Shown here: positions 50,361 through 58,923 of the stretch, in pieces
Layout: each line of letters begins with the position of its first letter
Numbering within the stretch: position 1 is the stretch's first letter
Origin: Mycolicibacterium komossense
Lineage (GTDB): Bacteria; Actinomycetota; Actinomycetes; Mycobacteriales; Mycobacteriaceae
DNA length: 64,000 nt
Assembly (NCBI RefSeq): GCF_025822605.1
Contig: NZ_JACKTY010000020.1
Span: 280,524 to 344,523 of the forward strand
Direction: 5' to 3'
Made by a program: the position numbers and the translations under genes
The notes under the pieces: generated by a model
Databases searched by the model: none
What the model was told of the DNA's origin: nothing
The model's input: the letters and a program-made list of their open reading frames with translations, nothing else

Positions 50361-50848
50361 CCAAATGCCTCTCCCAGGCGGACCTGCACAATCGAGGCGC
50401 GGTCTGATGGCATCCGGCCGAGGCGATAGATCAGCAACGCCGCGAAATCCTCGGCTTCCTGTTCGGCGTCTTCGCCGCTGGGACCCATGCAGCCTGTCCG
50501 CTGGTTGAGCATGTAGCCGATCAGGTCGTCACTGGCGAACTCGGCGGTGTCCATGGCCGCCTGGGCGACGGGCATACCCTCGTGACCAAGCACGAGGTGC
50601 CCGAGTTCGTGCGCCAACGTCCGCTCCCAGGTCGGCAGCCCCTGCTGGATCAGAAACACGTCGCGGTCGGCGTACTGCCGCCACTGACCGCACACGCCGG
50701 GCGGCAGGTCCGCCGTCGTGAGCTCGATGGCTCGACCCCGGCTCTCGCTCACTGCGGTCAGCAATCGATGCAGGGTGACTTCGCCTCGGCGGGGCGCCAG
50801 TTCCAGCACATCGCTCACCGCCCGAGTCACGCTTCGGCTAGCTGGCAT
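50357..50848 (-). CDS. ImmA/IrrE-family metallopeptidase
   Basis: A 163-aa protein with the zinc-binding HELGH at residues 80-84, then LVLGH, the ImmA/IrrE signature. ImmA-type peptidases cleave XRE-type repressors or act in toxin-antitoxin-like modules. ATG at 50848 (MPASRS) has the A/G-rich GGAGAAGGGGGGG directly upstream; the earlier ATG is rejected. Translationally coupled to the MAB_1171c-type gene. Mtb has no such pair between espR and Rv3850, so it is accessory or lost there. Confidence 0.82.
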   Translation of the reverse strand: MPASRSVTRAVSDVLELAPRRGEVTLHRLLTAVSESRGRAIELTTADLPPGVCGQWRQYADRDVFLIQQGLPTWERTLAHELGHLVLGHEGMPVAQAAMDTAEFASDDLIGYMLNQRTGCMGPSGEDAEQEAEDFAALLIYRLGRMPSDRASIVQVRLGEAFG

Positions 50849-50908
50849 GTCCCCCCCTTCTCCGTTGTGCTGTCTCATCGGGTAGCGAAGACAGCGACTC
50901 CAGCACGA

Positions 50909-51856
50909 TCAATGGAGGAACCGCGAGGTCCCGCCGGCGCGCACCGCAAGACCAGCTTTGGCCTGGCGATACCCTACTAAGCCCCCCGCGGCGGTTAGTG
51001 CCAAAATCCCCGCCACACCCGGGACCGCCAAGCCTGCAACCTCGACCATTCTCGCTGATCGAAGGTATTCGGGATACCCCGCGCGGAATGTCTCCGGCAG
51101 CGCGCCCCGGGCGGGCACTGCAGCCGGCACGGTGACGCGGCTCGTCGGTGCCTCCTGGACCGGTGCACGGGCCGCAGGCGGCGGTGCTGCCGGTGGCGGC
51201 GGAACGGCTCGTACCGGCACGTTGATGGCCGGCAGCGACACCACGATCACCGGCAAGGCAACCGGGAGAGGCGCCAGGGCTGGCAGCAACGCTCCGCCGC
51301 CGTCCACGGCAATAGGCTCAGCAGGTCCAACGGGTACACCCGATGCGGTGGCGGTTGGCCGCTGGAGCGAGTGTTTACCGGTCGACGGTATGCCGCCACC
51401 GCTGCCCCCGTTCCCGCCACTGGGTGGCGACGCGGGCGGCGGTTTGCCGTTGCCGCTGCTACCGCCCGAGCCTTTACCTCCGCCGACGCCACCGGGCCCG
51501 CCGTCGCCGCCACAGGGATCACCGCCGCCAGGGTCGCCGTGGTGGCCACCTGGCCAGTGACCGGGCGGACCGTGGTGCCCATCCCCGTGCCCGTGGCTAT
51601 CGCCGTCGCCGCCTCCCGGACCGTTCGGGTTGCCCCCGCCGGGGCCGTGCCTCCCGCCGGGCCGACTGCCACCGCCGGGTCCGGGGTTGTCATTTTTCGG
51701 GCCGCGATCCTGCCCGTCGCCGGCCTTGCCCTGACCACCGCCCCAGCCGGGTCCGGCTGTGGCCACGGACACCCCAAAGCCGCCGGCAGCGCCCACCAGC
51801 AAACCGCAAGCGATCAGACCGCTGATCGCCGCGCTCCGCACCCGTGAGCCGTCCAC
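50909..51856 (-). CDS. Exported Gly/Pro-rich surface protein with C-terminal membrane tail
   Basis: A 315-aa exported protein. The signal peptide (about residues 1-34, ending near TAGP) is followed by about 125 residues of Gly/Asn/His/Pro repeats such as GGGNPNGPGGG, a Pro/Ala/Val segment, and a conserved end: FRAGYPEYLRSA, then one hydrophobic helix (VAGLAVPGVAGILALTAAGGLVGYRQAKAG) split by its Gly residues. I recall this C-terminal block in other mycobacterial surface proteins, so it may be a membrane-retention tail. Function unknown. GTG start at 51856, or ATG there; the frame agrees with the signal. Confidence 0.7.
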   Translation of the reverse strand: MDGSRVRSAAISGLIACGLLVGAAGGFGVSVATAGPGWGGGQGKAGDGQDRGPKNDNPGPGGGSRPGGRHGPGGGNPNGPGGGDGDSHGHGDGHHGPPGHWPGGHHGDPGGGDPCGGDGGPGGVGGGKGSGGSSGNGKPPPASPPSGGNGGSGGGIPSTGKHSLQRPTATASGVPVGPAEPIAVDGGGALLPALAPLPVALPVIVVSLPAINVPVRAVPPPPAAPPPAARAPVQEAPTSRVTVPAAVPARGALPETFRAGYPEYLRSARMVEVAGLAVPGVAGILALTAAGGLVGYRQAKAGLAVRAGGTSRFLH

Positions 51857-52048
51857 TATTGCCCTGCTCCCTTAGGCGGCGTCACCAGCAGTCACGTCCG
51901 AGACTGCGGCGTGCGCCTCGCTTATGTAGGGACATTCTCGCATATTCCCAGGTGGCAATTTCCGCCGTCGAGATAGGCGATAGGGTTGGCGACACCGATC
52001 GCGGGTGTACCTCGCGCGAGTCGACAAGAGCACCGGAAGGCGGCCGGG

Positions 52049-52705
52049 ATGGGCCTGTTCACGAAGCGCAAGAGCCGAGCAACACGTCGCGCTGAGGCAA
52101 AGGCCATCAAGGCCAAGGCCAAGCTCGAGGCAAAGCTGGGCGCCAAGAACGAGAAGCGGCGGATCAAATCCGCGTTACGCGCCGAAACCAAGACTGTCAA
52201 AGCTCAGCTCAAAGCACAGAAGGACAGCGATAAGGCCGCGATCAAGGTGGCCGAGACCCAACTCAAAGCCGCGCGGGATGGCAAACTTCTCTCGCCCGCG
52301 CGCATCAGGCGGGCGATGACCGTGTCACGCTTGCTGGCACCCGTGTTGGTCCCCATCGTCTACCGGGCGGCGACGACAGCACGGGGGATGCTCGACGAAC
52401 GCCGCGCCGAGCGCCTGGGAGTGCCGCTGAGCCAGGTCGGCCAGTTCTCCGGTCATGGCGGGCCGCTGTCGGCGCGGATCGCCGGTGCCGAACGCTCCCT
52501 GCGTGGGGTCGCCGATAAGAAGCCCAAAGATCCCGAGACGAAACTGTTCGTGGCAGCGCTGACCGGGCGGCTGACCGACCTCGCCGCCGCGGTCACCGCC
52601 GCCGAGAGCATGCCGGCGACGCGCAGACGGGCCGCGCACGCCGCGATCGCCGAGCAACTCGACGGTGTCGACGCCGACCTGATGGCGCGCCTCGGCGTGC
52701 TGTGA
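52049..52705 (+). CDS. Conserved hypothetical protein (Rv3850 type, DUF6474-like)
   Basis: A 218-aa protein, same length as Rv3850. The first 90 residues are a Lys/Ala/Arg-rich coiled-coil-like segment (MGLFTKRKSRATRRAEAKAI...), then a hydrophobic stretch (VSRLLAPVLVPIVYRAATTARGM) and a C-terminal Ala-rich helix region. The family is restricted to mycobacteria and relatives; role unknown. ATG at 52049 has GGAAGG upstream. Confidence 0.8.
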   Translation: MGLFTKRKSRATRRAEAKAIKAKAKLEAKLGAKNEKRRIKSALRAETKTVKAQLKAQKDSDKAAIKVAETQLKAARDGKLLSPARIRRAMTVSRLLAPVLVPIVYRAATTARGMLDERRAERLGVPLSQVGQFSGHGGPLSARIAGAERSLRGVADKKPKDPETKLFVAALTGRLTDLAAAVTAAESMPATRRRAAHAAIAEQLDGVDADLMARLGVL

Positions 52706-52871
52706 CCCGGCTGGCCTGACTGTCGCGACGTCTCCGCCGGGCCAACTCGCGGCAGCGCTGACGTTAGCTGCCGAGCTCACCGTAACGGTCTGACAGGTCG
52801 CAGCCGCTGACCCTCGAGCTGGCATGATGGTGTGCACCAGCCAGCCGCCTGCACTGCAACGCCCGACCGCC

Positions 52872-52903
52872 GAACCGCCGAACCGCTGAAACGCCGAACC
52901 GCG
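52872..52903 (+). repeat. 8-bp tandem repeat in the leader of the hns-like gene
   Basis: Four units of GAACCGCC with single changes (GAACCGCC, GAACCGCT, GAAACGCC, GAACCGCG), preceded by a shortened GACCGCC. It ends 27 bp before the start codon. Confidence 0.8.
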
Positions 52904-52930
52904 ACGACGAACTGCGAAGGAGCAGCCCCC

Positions 52931-53464
52931 ATGGCCGACCAGCAGGATCAGCCCGACGACCGTCCCGAGGGCGCACCTGCGATACCTGCACGCCCGCCGG
53001 CAGACGAGACGACTGCCGAGCCGGCCAAGAAGGTTCCCGCGAAAAAAGCCCCGGCCAAGGCTGTCAAGAAAACAGTGAAGAAGGCCGAGCCCAGGAAGGC
53101 GCCGGCGAAGAAGGCGAGTAAAGCCACTCCAGCCGCTGCCCAACCGCCGGCGAAGAAGGCACCTGCGCCACCACCCCCTCCGCGCGCAGCGGCACCGTCG
53201 GCTGCGACTGCTGAACCGCCCGCCCTGCCGACGCCGGCCCCACGGCCCGACACCAATGGCGCCGGCAACCTCGCCGAAGGTGCGAAAGCGGCTGCTGCAC
53301 AAGCGAAGTCCACTGTCGAACATGCCAGTGACAGCGTCGCGCGGCCCGTGGCCGCACCTGTTGCCGGTTCGCGCCGGGCGGCGACACCGTTGGCGGTGGC
53401 CCTTGCGGTGGCCCTGCTCGCGACGTACCTGGTGCGCCGGTTGCGCAACGCGGACGACGAGTGA
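52931..53464 (+). CDS. hns: Histone-like Lys/Ala/Pro-rich protein with C-terminal membrane anchor (Rv3852/Hns type)
   Basis: A 177-aa protein. The N-terminal 90 residues are dominated by PAKKAPAK and VKKT-type motifs, which resemble the DNA-binding tail of histone H1 and HupB. A middle part contains [22 protein letters not shown], shared with Rv3852, and the end is a membrane helix ([17 protein letters not shown]) with basic RRLRNADDE. This unusual layout would tether DNA to the membrane. It is longer than the 134-aa Rv3852 by insertions. AAGGAG lies nine bases upstream. Confidence 0.85.
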   Translation: MADQQDQPDDRPEGAPAIPARPPADETTAEPAKKVPAKKAPAKAVKKTVKKAEPRKAPAKKASKATPAAAQPPAKKAPAPPPPPRAAAPSAATAEPPALPTPAPRPDTNGAGNLAEGAKAAAAQAKSTVEHASDSVARPVAAPVAGSRRAATPLAVALAVALLATYLVRRLRNADDE

Positions 53465-53940
53465 CTGCCACCCCGCGCGCAACGGCGGACCTCGTCGACG
53501 ACATCGGTCCGGAGGTCCGCAGCTGTGACCTGCAGCTGTGCCAGTACGGCGGACGGGCCATGTTCGCCGGACCGATCAGCACCGTGCGGTGCTTCCAGGA
53601 CAACGCTCTGCTGAAATCGGTGCTCTCCGAACCTGGTGACGGCCGGGTGCTGGTGATCGACGGCGACGCCTCGCTGCACACCGCCCTGGTCGGTGACGTC
53701 ATCGCCGAGCTGGGCCGCTCCAACGGGTGGGCTGGACTGATCGTGCACGGCGCGGTGCGCGACGCCTCGACGCTGCGCACCCTCGACATCGGCATCAAAG
53801 CGTTGGGCACCAACCCCCGCAAAAGCACCAAGACCGGCGCCGGCCAGCGCGATGTCGCGGTGACCTTCGGCGGGGTCACGTTCCTGCCCGACGAGATCGC
53901 CTACAGCGACGACGACGGCATCGTGGTGGTTGCGCGTTAG
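53461..53940 (+). CDS. rraA: RraA-like protein (regulator of ribonuclease activity A)
   Basis: A 159-aa RraA-family protein (Rv3853 type, once named menG). Family blocks seen: [13 protein letters not shown] at the start, [23 protein letters not shown] and [22 protein letters not shown]. RraA binds and inhibits RNase E in E. coli; some homologues are aldolases. The GTG start overlaps the hns-like stop (GAGTGA), so the two are coupled. It overlaps ethA on the opposite strand by 4 bp. Confidence 0.88.
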   Translation: MTATPRATADLVDDIGPEVRSCDLQLCQYGGRAMFAGPISTVRCFQDNALLKSVLSEPGDGRVLVIDGDASLHTALVGDVIAELGRSNGWAGLIVHGAVRDASTLRTLDIGIKALGTNPRKSTKTGAGQRDVAVTFGGVTFLPDEIAYSDDDGIVVVAR

Positions 53941-55412
53941 GCGTTAACCGGCTTCGCCACACGGTGTTTGGTGAAGCGCAGCGACTCTTCGTCAACGCGG
54001 CCCTGCCGAATCAGTCGCAGATCGAGCAGATAGTTCTGTTTGAGGCGCCACGGCGCCCTTGAGCCCGACTTCGGGAGCTCATCCATCGCGCGCCGGAAGT
54101 AACCGGGGGTGAAGTCCATGAACGGCATCTCGTCCACCGAGCCGCCGGGATGTTCGGCCACCACCCTGTCGAAACCGTGCGAGTCCATGTAATTCAGTAA
54201 GCGGCAGACGAATTCGGACACCAGATCCGCCTTGAGTGTCCAGGAGGCGTTGGTGTAACCGAAGGTGATCGACGCGTTCGGGATGCCCGAGAGCATCAGG
54301 CCCTTGTAGGTCATCGACCGAGTGAGATCGACCGGCTCGCCGTTCATGGTGATGGAGGCCCCACCGAACAGCTGCATGTTCAGTCCGGTGGCCGTCACGA
54401 TGATGTCAGCCGGCAATTCCTCACCCGAGGTGAGCTTGATACCGCTCTCGGTGAACCGCTCGATGGTGTCGGTCACGACGTCGGCCTTGCCGTGCCGGAT
54501 AGCGCGGAACAGATCTCCGTTGGGCGCCAGGCAGAGTCGCTCGTCCCACGGGTTGTAACTCGGGGTGAAGTGCTTGTCGACGTCGAAGTCCGCAGGCAGT
54601 CGCCGAGTCGCCATCGTCTTCAGCGTCTTCTTCATGAAGCCGGGAAAACGGCGCGCCAACTGGTATTGGAACGTGGAGAACAGGATTGCCTTCCACCGGT
54701 TGGCGACGAACGCCACTTTGGTGGGCAGGTACTTGTTGGTCTGGACCGCGAAGGGATCGACGTCGGGCAGCGACCCGATGTAGCCCGGTGAGCGCTGCAA
54801 CATGGTCACGTGCCCCGCGCCCGAATCAACCAGTGCGGGAATCAGAGTGACTGCCGTGGCCCCGCTGCCGATGACCACGATCTTCTTGTCGGTGTAATCG
54901 AGATCCTCCGGCCAGTGTTGCGGGTGGATGATCGTCCCGGTGAAATCCTCCGCTCCGGCGAACACCGGTGAGAAACCCTCGTCGTAGTTGTAGTAACCGC
55001 TGCACACCATCACGAACGAGGCCGTGATCTCGGCAGGTTCGCCGTCCCGCTCCACCTTGACGGTCCATTGGTTGTCCGCGTCCGACCAATCCGCCGAGAT
55101 AACGCGGTGGCGAAAGCGGATGTGCTTGTCGATACCGTTCTCGGTCGCCGCGTCGTGCACGTACTGCCAGATCGACCGGCCGTCGGCGATCGCCTTTTCA
55201 TTGGTCCATGGCTTGAACCGGAAGCCGAGGGTGTACATGTCCGAGTCGGACCGAATGCCGGGGTATTTGAACAGGTCCCAGGTACCACCGAGATTCTCGC
55301 GGCGCTCCAGGATCAGGTAGCTCTTGCCGGGGCAGCGGTCCTGCAGGTGCCACGCGGCACTGATGCCGGAGATACCCGCTCCCACGATCACAACATCGAC
55401 ATGTTCAGTCAT
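53937..55412 (-). CDS. ethA: FAD-containing Baeyer-Villiger monooxygenase EthA
   Basis: A 491-aa flavoprotein monooxygenase. FAD Rossmann motif [17 protein letters not shown] is at residues 6-22; the BVMO fingerprint is seen as [12 protein letters not shown] near residue 152; the NADPH motif is VIGSGATAV near residue 187. The Mtb enzyme oxidises ketones and activates the prodrug ethionamide. It is divergent from ethR, and the 76-bp gap has the operator. ATG at 55412. Confidence 0.93.
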   Translation of the reverse strand: MTEHVDVVIVGAGISGISAAWHLQDRCPGKSYLILERRENLGGTWDLFKYPGIRSDSDMYTLGFRFKPWTNEKAIADGRSIWQYVHDAATENGIDKHIRFRHRVISADWSDADNQWTVKVERDGEPAEITASFVMVCSGYYNYDEGFSPVFAGAEDFTGTIIHPQHWPEDLDYTDKKIVVIGSGATAVTLIPALVDSGAGHVTMLQRSPGYIGSLPDVDPFAVQTNKYLPTKVAFVANRWKAILFSTFQYQLARRFPGFMKKTLKTMATRRLPADFDVDKHFTPSYNPWDERLCLAPNGDLFRAIRHGKADVVTDTIERFTESGIKLTSGEELPADIIVTATGLNMQLFGGASITMNGEPVDLTRSMTYKGLMLSGIPNASITFGYTNASWTLKADLVSEFVCRLLNYMDSHGFDRVVAEHPGGSVDEMPFMDFTPGYFRRAMDELPKSGSRAPWRLKQNYLLDLRLIRQGRVDEESLRFTKHRVAKPVNA

Positions 55413-55424
55413 GATGTAAAGCTA

Positions 55425-55479
55425 TCAACACTGTGTCGAACCCGTCAACAGTGTGTTGAAAAGTTCGACAAGCTGTAAA
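55425..55479. promoter_or_regulatory. EthR operator with 20-bp periodic palindromes
   Basis: Three 15-bp units start at 55425, 55445 and 55465: TCAACA-CTG-TGTCGA, TCAACA-GTG-TGTTGA (perfect palindrome) and TCGACA-AGC-TGTAAA (degenerate). All are exactly 20 bp apart. EthR of Mtb is known to bind a long operator between ethA and ethR cooperatively. Confidence 0.8.
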
Positions 55480-55488
55480 GTACCTGGA

Positions 55489-56130
55489 GTGACAGCGTTG
55501 AGCCGGGCCGGAGCGCCCCGAGGCCGCCGATCGCTGCGGCCGACGAGCGAGGACCGCGAGACCGCCATCCTCGAGACCGCGGAGCGGCTGATGGGCGAGA
55601 GACCCTTCTCCGAGATCTCGGTGGATGACCTCGCCAAAGGCGCCGGCTTGTCGCGGCCGACGTTCTACTTCTATTTCGCCTCCAAGGACGCGGTACTGCT
55701 GACGCTCTGGGAGCGTGTCATCGTCGAGGCGGACTCCGCGCTGCAGGATCTCGTCGCGCACCCACCCGCCGAACTGCGAAACCTCTGGCGCACCGGGATC
55801 AGTCTGTTCTTCGAGACCTTCGGCGCACATCGCGCAGTCACCCTGGCAGCCCAGGTCGCCCGAACGTCGAACGCCGAGGTGCGGACGGTCTGGTCCACTT
55901 TCATGCAGAAGTGGATCGACCACATCGCCACCGTCATCGAGGTCGAACGCACGGCGGGTGCCGCACCGGCGACTCTGCCCGCTCGCGAGTTGTCCACTGC
56001 CCTGAATCTGATGAACGAGCGCGTCATGTGGGCCGCCTACGCCGAAGATCAGCCGGCGGTGCCCGACGCCCGCGTGCTGGACACGCTCGTACATATCTGG
56101 GTCACCAGCATCTACAGCGAAACCGGGTAG
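55489..56130 (+). CDS. ethR: TetR-family repressor EthR
   Basis: A 213-aa TetR-type repressor of ethA. The helix-turn-helix is in FSEISVDDLAKGAGLSRPTFYFYFASKDAVLLTLW (residues about 43-75); the C-terminal ligand tunnel domain holds WRTGISLFFETFG and LNLMNERVMWAAYAEDQP, both close to Mtb EthR. GTG at 55489 after GGA is chosen by comparison with the short Ser/Ala-rich N-terminus of Mtb EthR; upstream codons would run through the operator. Confidence 0.93.
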   Translation: MTALSRAGAPRGRRSLRPTSEDRETAILETAERLMGERPFSEISVDDLAKGAGLSRPTFYFYFASKDAVLLTLWERVIVEADSALQDLVAHPPAELRNLWRTGISLFFETFGAHRAVTLAAQVARTSNAEVRTVWSTFMQKWIDHIATVIEVERTAGAAPATLPARELSTALNLMNERVMWAAYAEDQPAVPDARVLDTLVHIWVTSIYSETG

Positions 56131-56146
56131 CTGTCGGACTTCGATG

Positions 56147-56160
56147 CGAACATATGTTCG
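56147..56160 (+). promoter_or_regulatory. LexA (SOS) box at the dinB start
   Basis: CGAACATATGTTCG is a perfect 14-bp palindrome matching the core of the mycobacterial SOS box (TCGAAC-N4-GTTCGA). It covers the ATG of the polymerase gene, so the promoter must lie at or before it or the real start is a later codon. Confidence 0.8.
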
Positions 56161-57359
56161 TGTCAGCCGCGGCTACGATCCTGCATGCCGACCTGGATTC
56201 GTTCTACGCATCCGTCGAGCAGCGTGACGACCCGACGCTACGGGGGCGGCCGGTGATCGTCGGCGGCGGAGTGGTGCTCGCGGCCAGCTACGAAGCCAAG
56301 GCGTACGGCGTGCGCACGGCGATGGGTGGTCGACAGGCGCTGCAGCTGTGCCCGAGTGCCATCGTGGTCCCGCCGCGGATGTCGGCATATTCGCGAGCCA
56401 GCGAGGCGGTCTTCGAGGTCTTCGGTGACACCACTCCCCTGGTCGAGCCGGTGTCGATCGACGAAGCCTTCCTCGACGTCAGCGGACTGCGCCGGGTTTC
56501 CGGCGAGCCCGTGCAGATCGCCGCCGGATTGCGCGAGCGGGTGCGCGAGCAGGTCGGACTGCCCATCACGGTTGGCATCGCACGCACCAAGTTCCTGGCC
56601 AAGGTCGCCAGCCAAGAAGCCAAACCCGACGGGCTGCTGCTCGTCCCGCCCGGGCGCGAGCTGGCGTTTCTGCATCCCCTGCCCGTCCGCCGGTTGTGGG
56701 GGGTGGGCGCAAAGACGGCGGAGAAGCTGCACGCCCACGGGATCGAGACCGTCGCGCAGGTCGCCGAGCTCGGCGAGACCACACTGTCGGCGATGGTCGG
56801 TGGCGCGATGGGCCGTCAGCTCTACGCCCTCTCACGCAATATCGACCGGCGCCGCGTCGTCACCGGCGCGCGCCGCCGCTCGGTGGGAGCGCAGCACGCC
56901 CTGGGCCGAGCGGGTAACCGGATGTCGGCCGCCGAGATCGACATCGTCGTCATCAACCTGGTCGACCGGATCACCCGCCGCATGCGCTCTGCGGACCGCA
57001 CCGGCCGCACGGTCACGCTGCGGTTGCGGTTCGACGATTTCAGTCGCGCCACCCGTAGCCACACCATGCCGCGGGCCACCTCGGCCACCGAGCCGATTCT
57101 GGCCACCGCCCGGGAACTGATCGTCGCGGCGGGCCCGATGTTCGCCGAACGTGGCCTCACCCTGATCGGGTTCGCGGTGTCCAATATCGACCGCGAGGGA
57201 GCCCTACAATTGGAGCTGCCATTCGACGCGCGGGGCGACCCGACTGCCGTCGATCTGGCCATGGACGACGTCCGCCGCCGCTACGGCAATGCTGCGCTGA
57301 CCCGCGGGGTACTCGTCGGCCGTGACCCGGGACTGGAAATGCCTATGCTGCCGGACTAA
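56154..57359 (+). CDS. dinB: DNA polymerase IV (Y-family), DinB3-like
   Basis: A 401-aa Y-family translesion polymerase. Palm motifs with catalytic acids are HADLDSFYASVEQ (residue about 14) and SIDEAFLDVSG (about 102); KFLAKVASQEAKPDG and GVGAKTAEKLHAHGI form the thumb helix-hairpin part. A clamp-binding-like QLELPF is near residue 347. Position beside ethA/ethR corresponds to M. smegmatis DinB3. ATG at 56154 overlaps the LexA box; a GTG two codons on (VSAAATILH) is an alternative. The stop overlaps the opposing membrane gene by 4 bp. Confidence 0.88.
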   Translation: MFVSAAATILHADLDSFYASVEQRDDPTLRGRPVIVGGGVVLAASYEAKAYGVRTAMGGRQALQLCPSAIVVPPRMSAYSRASEAVFEVFGDTTPLVEPVSIDEAFLDVSGLRRVSGEPVQIAAGLRERVREQVGLPITVGIARTKFLAKVASQEAKPDGLLLVPPGRELAFLHPLPVRRLWGVGAKTAEKLHAHGIETVAQVAELGETTLSAMVGGAMGRQLYALSRNIDRRRVVTGARRRSVGAQHALGRAGNRMSAAEIDIVVINLVDRITRRMRSADRTGRTVTLRLRFDDFSRATRSHTMPRATSATEPILATARELIVAAGPMFAERGLTLIGFAVSNIDREGALQLELPFDARGDPTAVDLAMDDVRRRYGNAALTRGVLVGRDPGLEMPMLPD

Positions 57360-57784
57360 AAGAGCTGTCCGGCAACAAATCCGGCGAGGAGCACGCCGAA
57401 ACCGCCTACTTCCCCGACGATCAGGGCGAACATTCCCGCGGTCAGTGCGGGCGTAGCGTGCTCGAACTGGTTCGTGGTATCGCGGCGCGCACCGTGGACG
57501 ATGTACTCGACGATCGCAATCACGAAGAAGAACACCAATACCATTGCCGCGGTGAGATTGACCCAGGTTGGCCAGCCACTGAGCTCGACGAAGACTGCCA
57601 CCAGCATGGTCGCGAACGAATAGAGCAGAGCGGCGCGGTGCGCGATGTCGACATAAGGGTGGGCAAGGTGATTATCCGATGTCGCCATCTGCCGGTACTT
57701 CCAGATGCCGAGTATCAACGCGAGCAGAAAGATCAGACCGCCTGCGAAAAGGGTAACGCGCGTGTCGATGCCAAGGACGTTCAC
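57356..57784 (-). CDS. Four-helix small membrane protein
   Basis: A 142-aa protein with helices at about residues 9-28, 51-70, 75-95 and 118-140. Short loops include YRQMATSDNHLAHPYVDIAHRA and HGARRDTTNQFEH. No family is recognised. GTG at 57784 overlaps the stop of the PHP gene (GTGA), so it is coupled to it. The rest of its open frame upstream is antisense-like and not used. Confidence 0.72.
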   Translation of the reverse strand: MNVLGIDTRVTLFAGGLIFLLALILGIWKYRQMATSDNHLAHPYVDIAHRAALLYSFATMLVAVFVELSGWPTWVNLTAAMVLVFFFVIAIVEYIVHGARRDTTNQFEHATPALTAGMFALIVGEVGGFGVLLAGFVAGQLF

Positions 57785-58791
57785 GGCCGGGCCGCCGTCC
57801 ACTCCAGGAGTTTCCCCAGCGGCCAGGTGTTCACGATCCGCTCGACGGGAACGCCGTTGTCCAGGGCGCGTTGGGCGCCGTAGCCCAGAAAGTCCAACTG
57901 GCCCGGCGCATGGGCATCGGTGTCGATGGAGAAGTTGCAGCCGATGTCCAACGCCATCGTCAGCAGCCGCGTCGGTGGGTCGCGGCGTTCTGGTCGACAG
58001 TTGATCTCGACGGCGGTGCCGTGATCGCGGCACGCGGTGAACACCTTCTCCGCGTCGAACTTTGATTCGTTGCGCACCCCCCGGTTGCCCTCGACGAGCC
58101 GGCCGGTGCAGTGGCCCAGCACATCGGCCTGCCCGCCCGATACCGCAGCCACCATCCGGCGCGTCATGGCGGCGCTGTCCATCGCCAGCTTCGAGTGCAC
58201 GCTGGCGACGACGACGTCGAGGCGCTCCAGCAGTTCGTCTTCTTGATCGAGGCTGCCGTCGTCGAGGATGTCGACCTCGATGCCGGTGAGAATGCGCATG
58301 GGCGTGAATGTCTCGCGTAGTTCGTCGATGACGTCGAGTTGCTCACGCAGGCGTTCCGGCGACAGCCCATGGGCCACCGTCAGCCGCGGCGAGTGGTCGG
58401 TCAGCGCGCAGTACTCGTGGCCCAATGCCTGCGCCGTGGCCATCATCTCCGAGATCGGCGCGGAGCCGTCCGACCAGTTGGAGTGCAGATGCAGATCACC
58501 CCTGAGCGCCGCGCGGATCTCTCCCCCGCCGAGATCTTTTGCCGCCGAGCGTAATTCGACGAGGGCGTCGGGTTCACCACCGGCCCACGCCTGGGCGATC
58601 ACCTTGGCGGTCTTCGGTCCGACGCCGGACAGCGACTGCCAGCTGTTGGCCTTGCCGTGTTGTTCGCGCTGCGCGTCAACCAGACTTTCGACGGTATCGG
58701 CCGCGTTGCGGTACGCCATCACCCGGCGCGAGTCCTCGCGGGCGCGGTCCTTGTAATAGGCGATCTGTCGCAACGCGACCACCGGATCCAT
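57781..58791 (-). CDS. PHP-domain hydrolase with helix-hairpin-helix N-terminus (Rv3856c type)
   Basis: A 336-aa protein. The N-terminal helix-hairpin-helix part (SLSGVGPKTAKVIAQAW, about 50-66) resembles the 8-kDa domain of PolX. The PHP domain has metal-binding motifs DLHLHSNWSDGS (about 98), TDHSPRL, GIEVDIL, VASVHSKL and DTDAHAPGQ. It is like the nuclease half of PolX without the polymerase. A role in DNA end processing is inferred. ATG at 58791 (MDPVVALRQ). Confidence 0.85.
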   Translation of the reverse strand: MDPVVALRQIAYYKDRAREDSRRVMAYRNAADTVESLVDAQREQHGKANSWQSLSGVGPKTAKVIAQAWAGGEPDALVELRSAAKDLGGGEIRAALRGDLHLHSNWSDGSAPISEMMATAQALGHEYCALTDHSPRLTVAHGLSPERLREQLDVIDELRETFTPMRILTGIEVDILDDGSLDQEDELLERLDVVVASVHSKLAMDSAAMTRRMVAAVSGGQADVLGHCTGRLVEGNRGVRNESKFDAEKVFTACRDHGTAVEINCRPERRDPPTRLLTMALDIGCNFSIDTDAHAPGQLDFLGYGAQRALDNGVPVERIVNTWPLGKLLEWTAARP

Positions 58792-58923
58792 GAAAACAGT
58801 CTGCCCCCTGCCCCCGAGGCACCTCCGCCACCCCGCAAATCGGCCCCTGGATGCCGGGCCGATTACCGACGCCACCCAAACTCAGCGGCGCCCTTTTCAG
58901 GATCCGGGTCTAGGCTCGACAGA

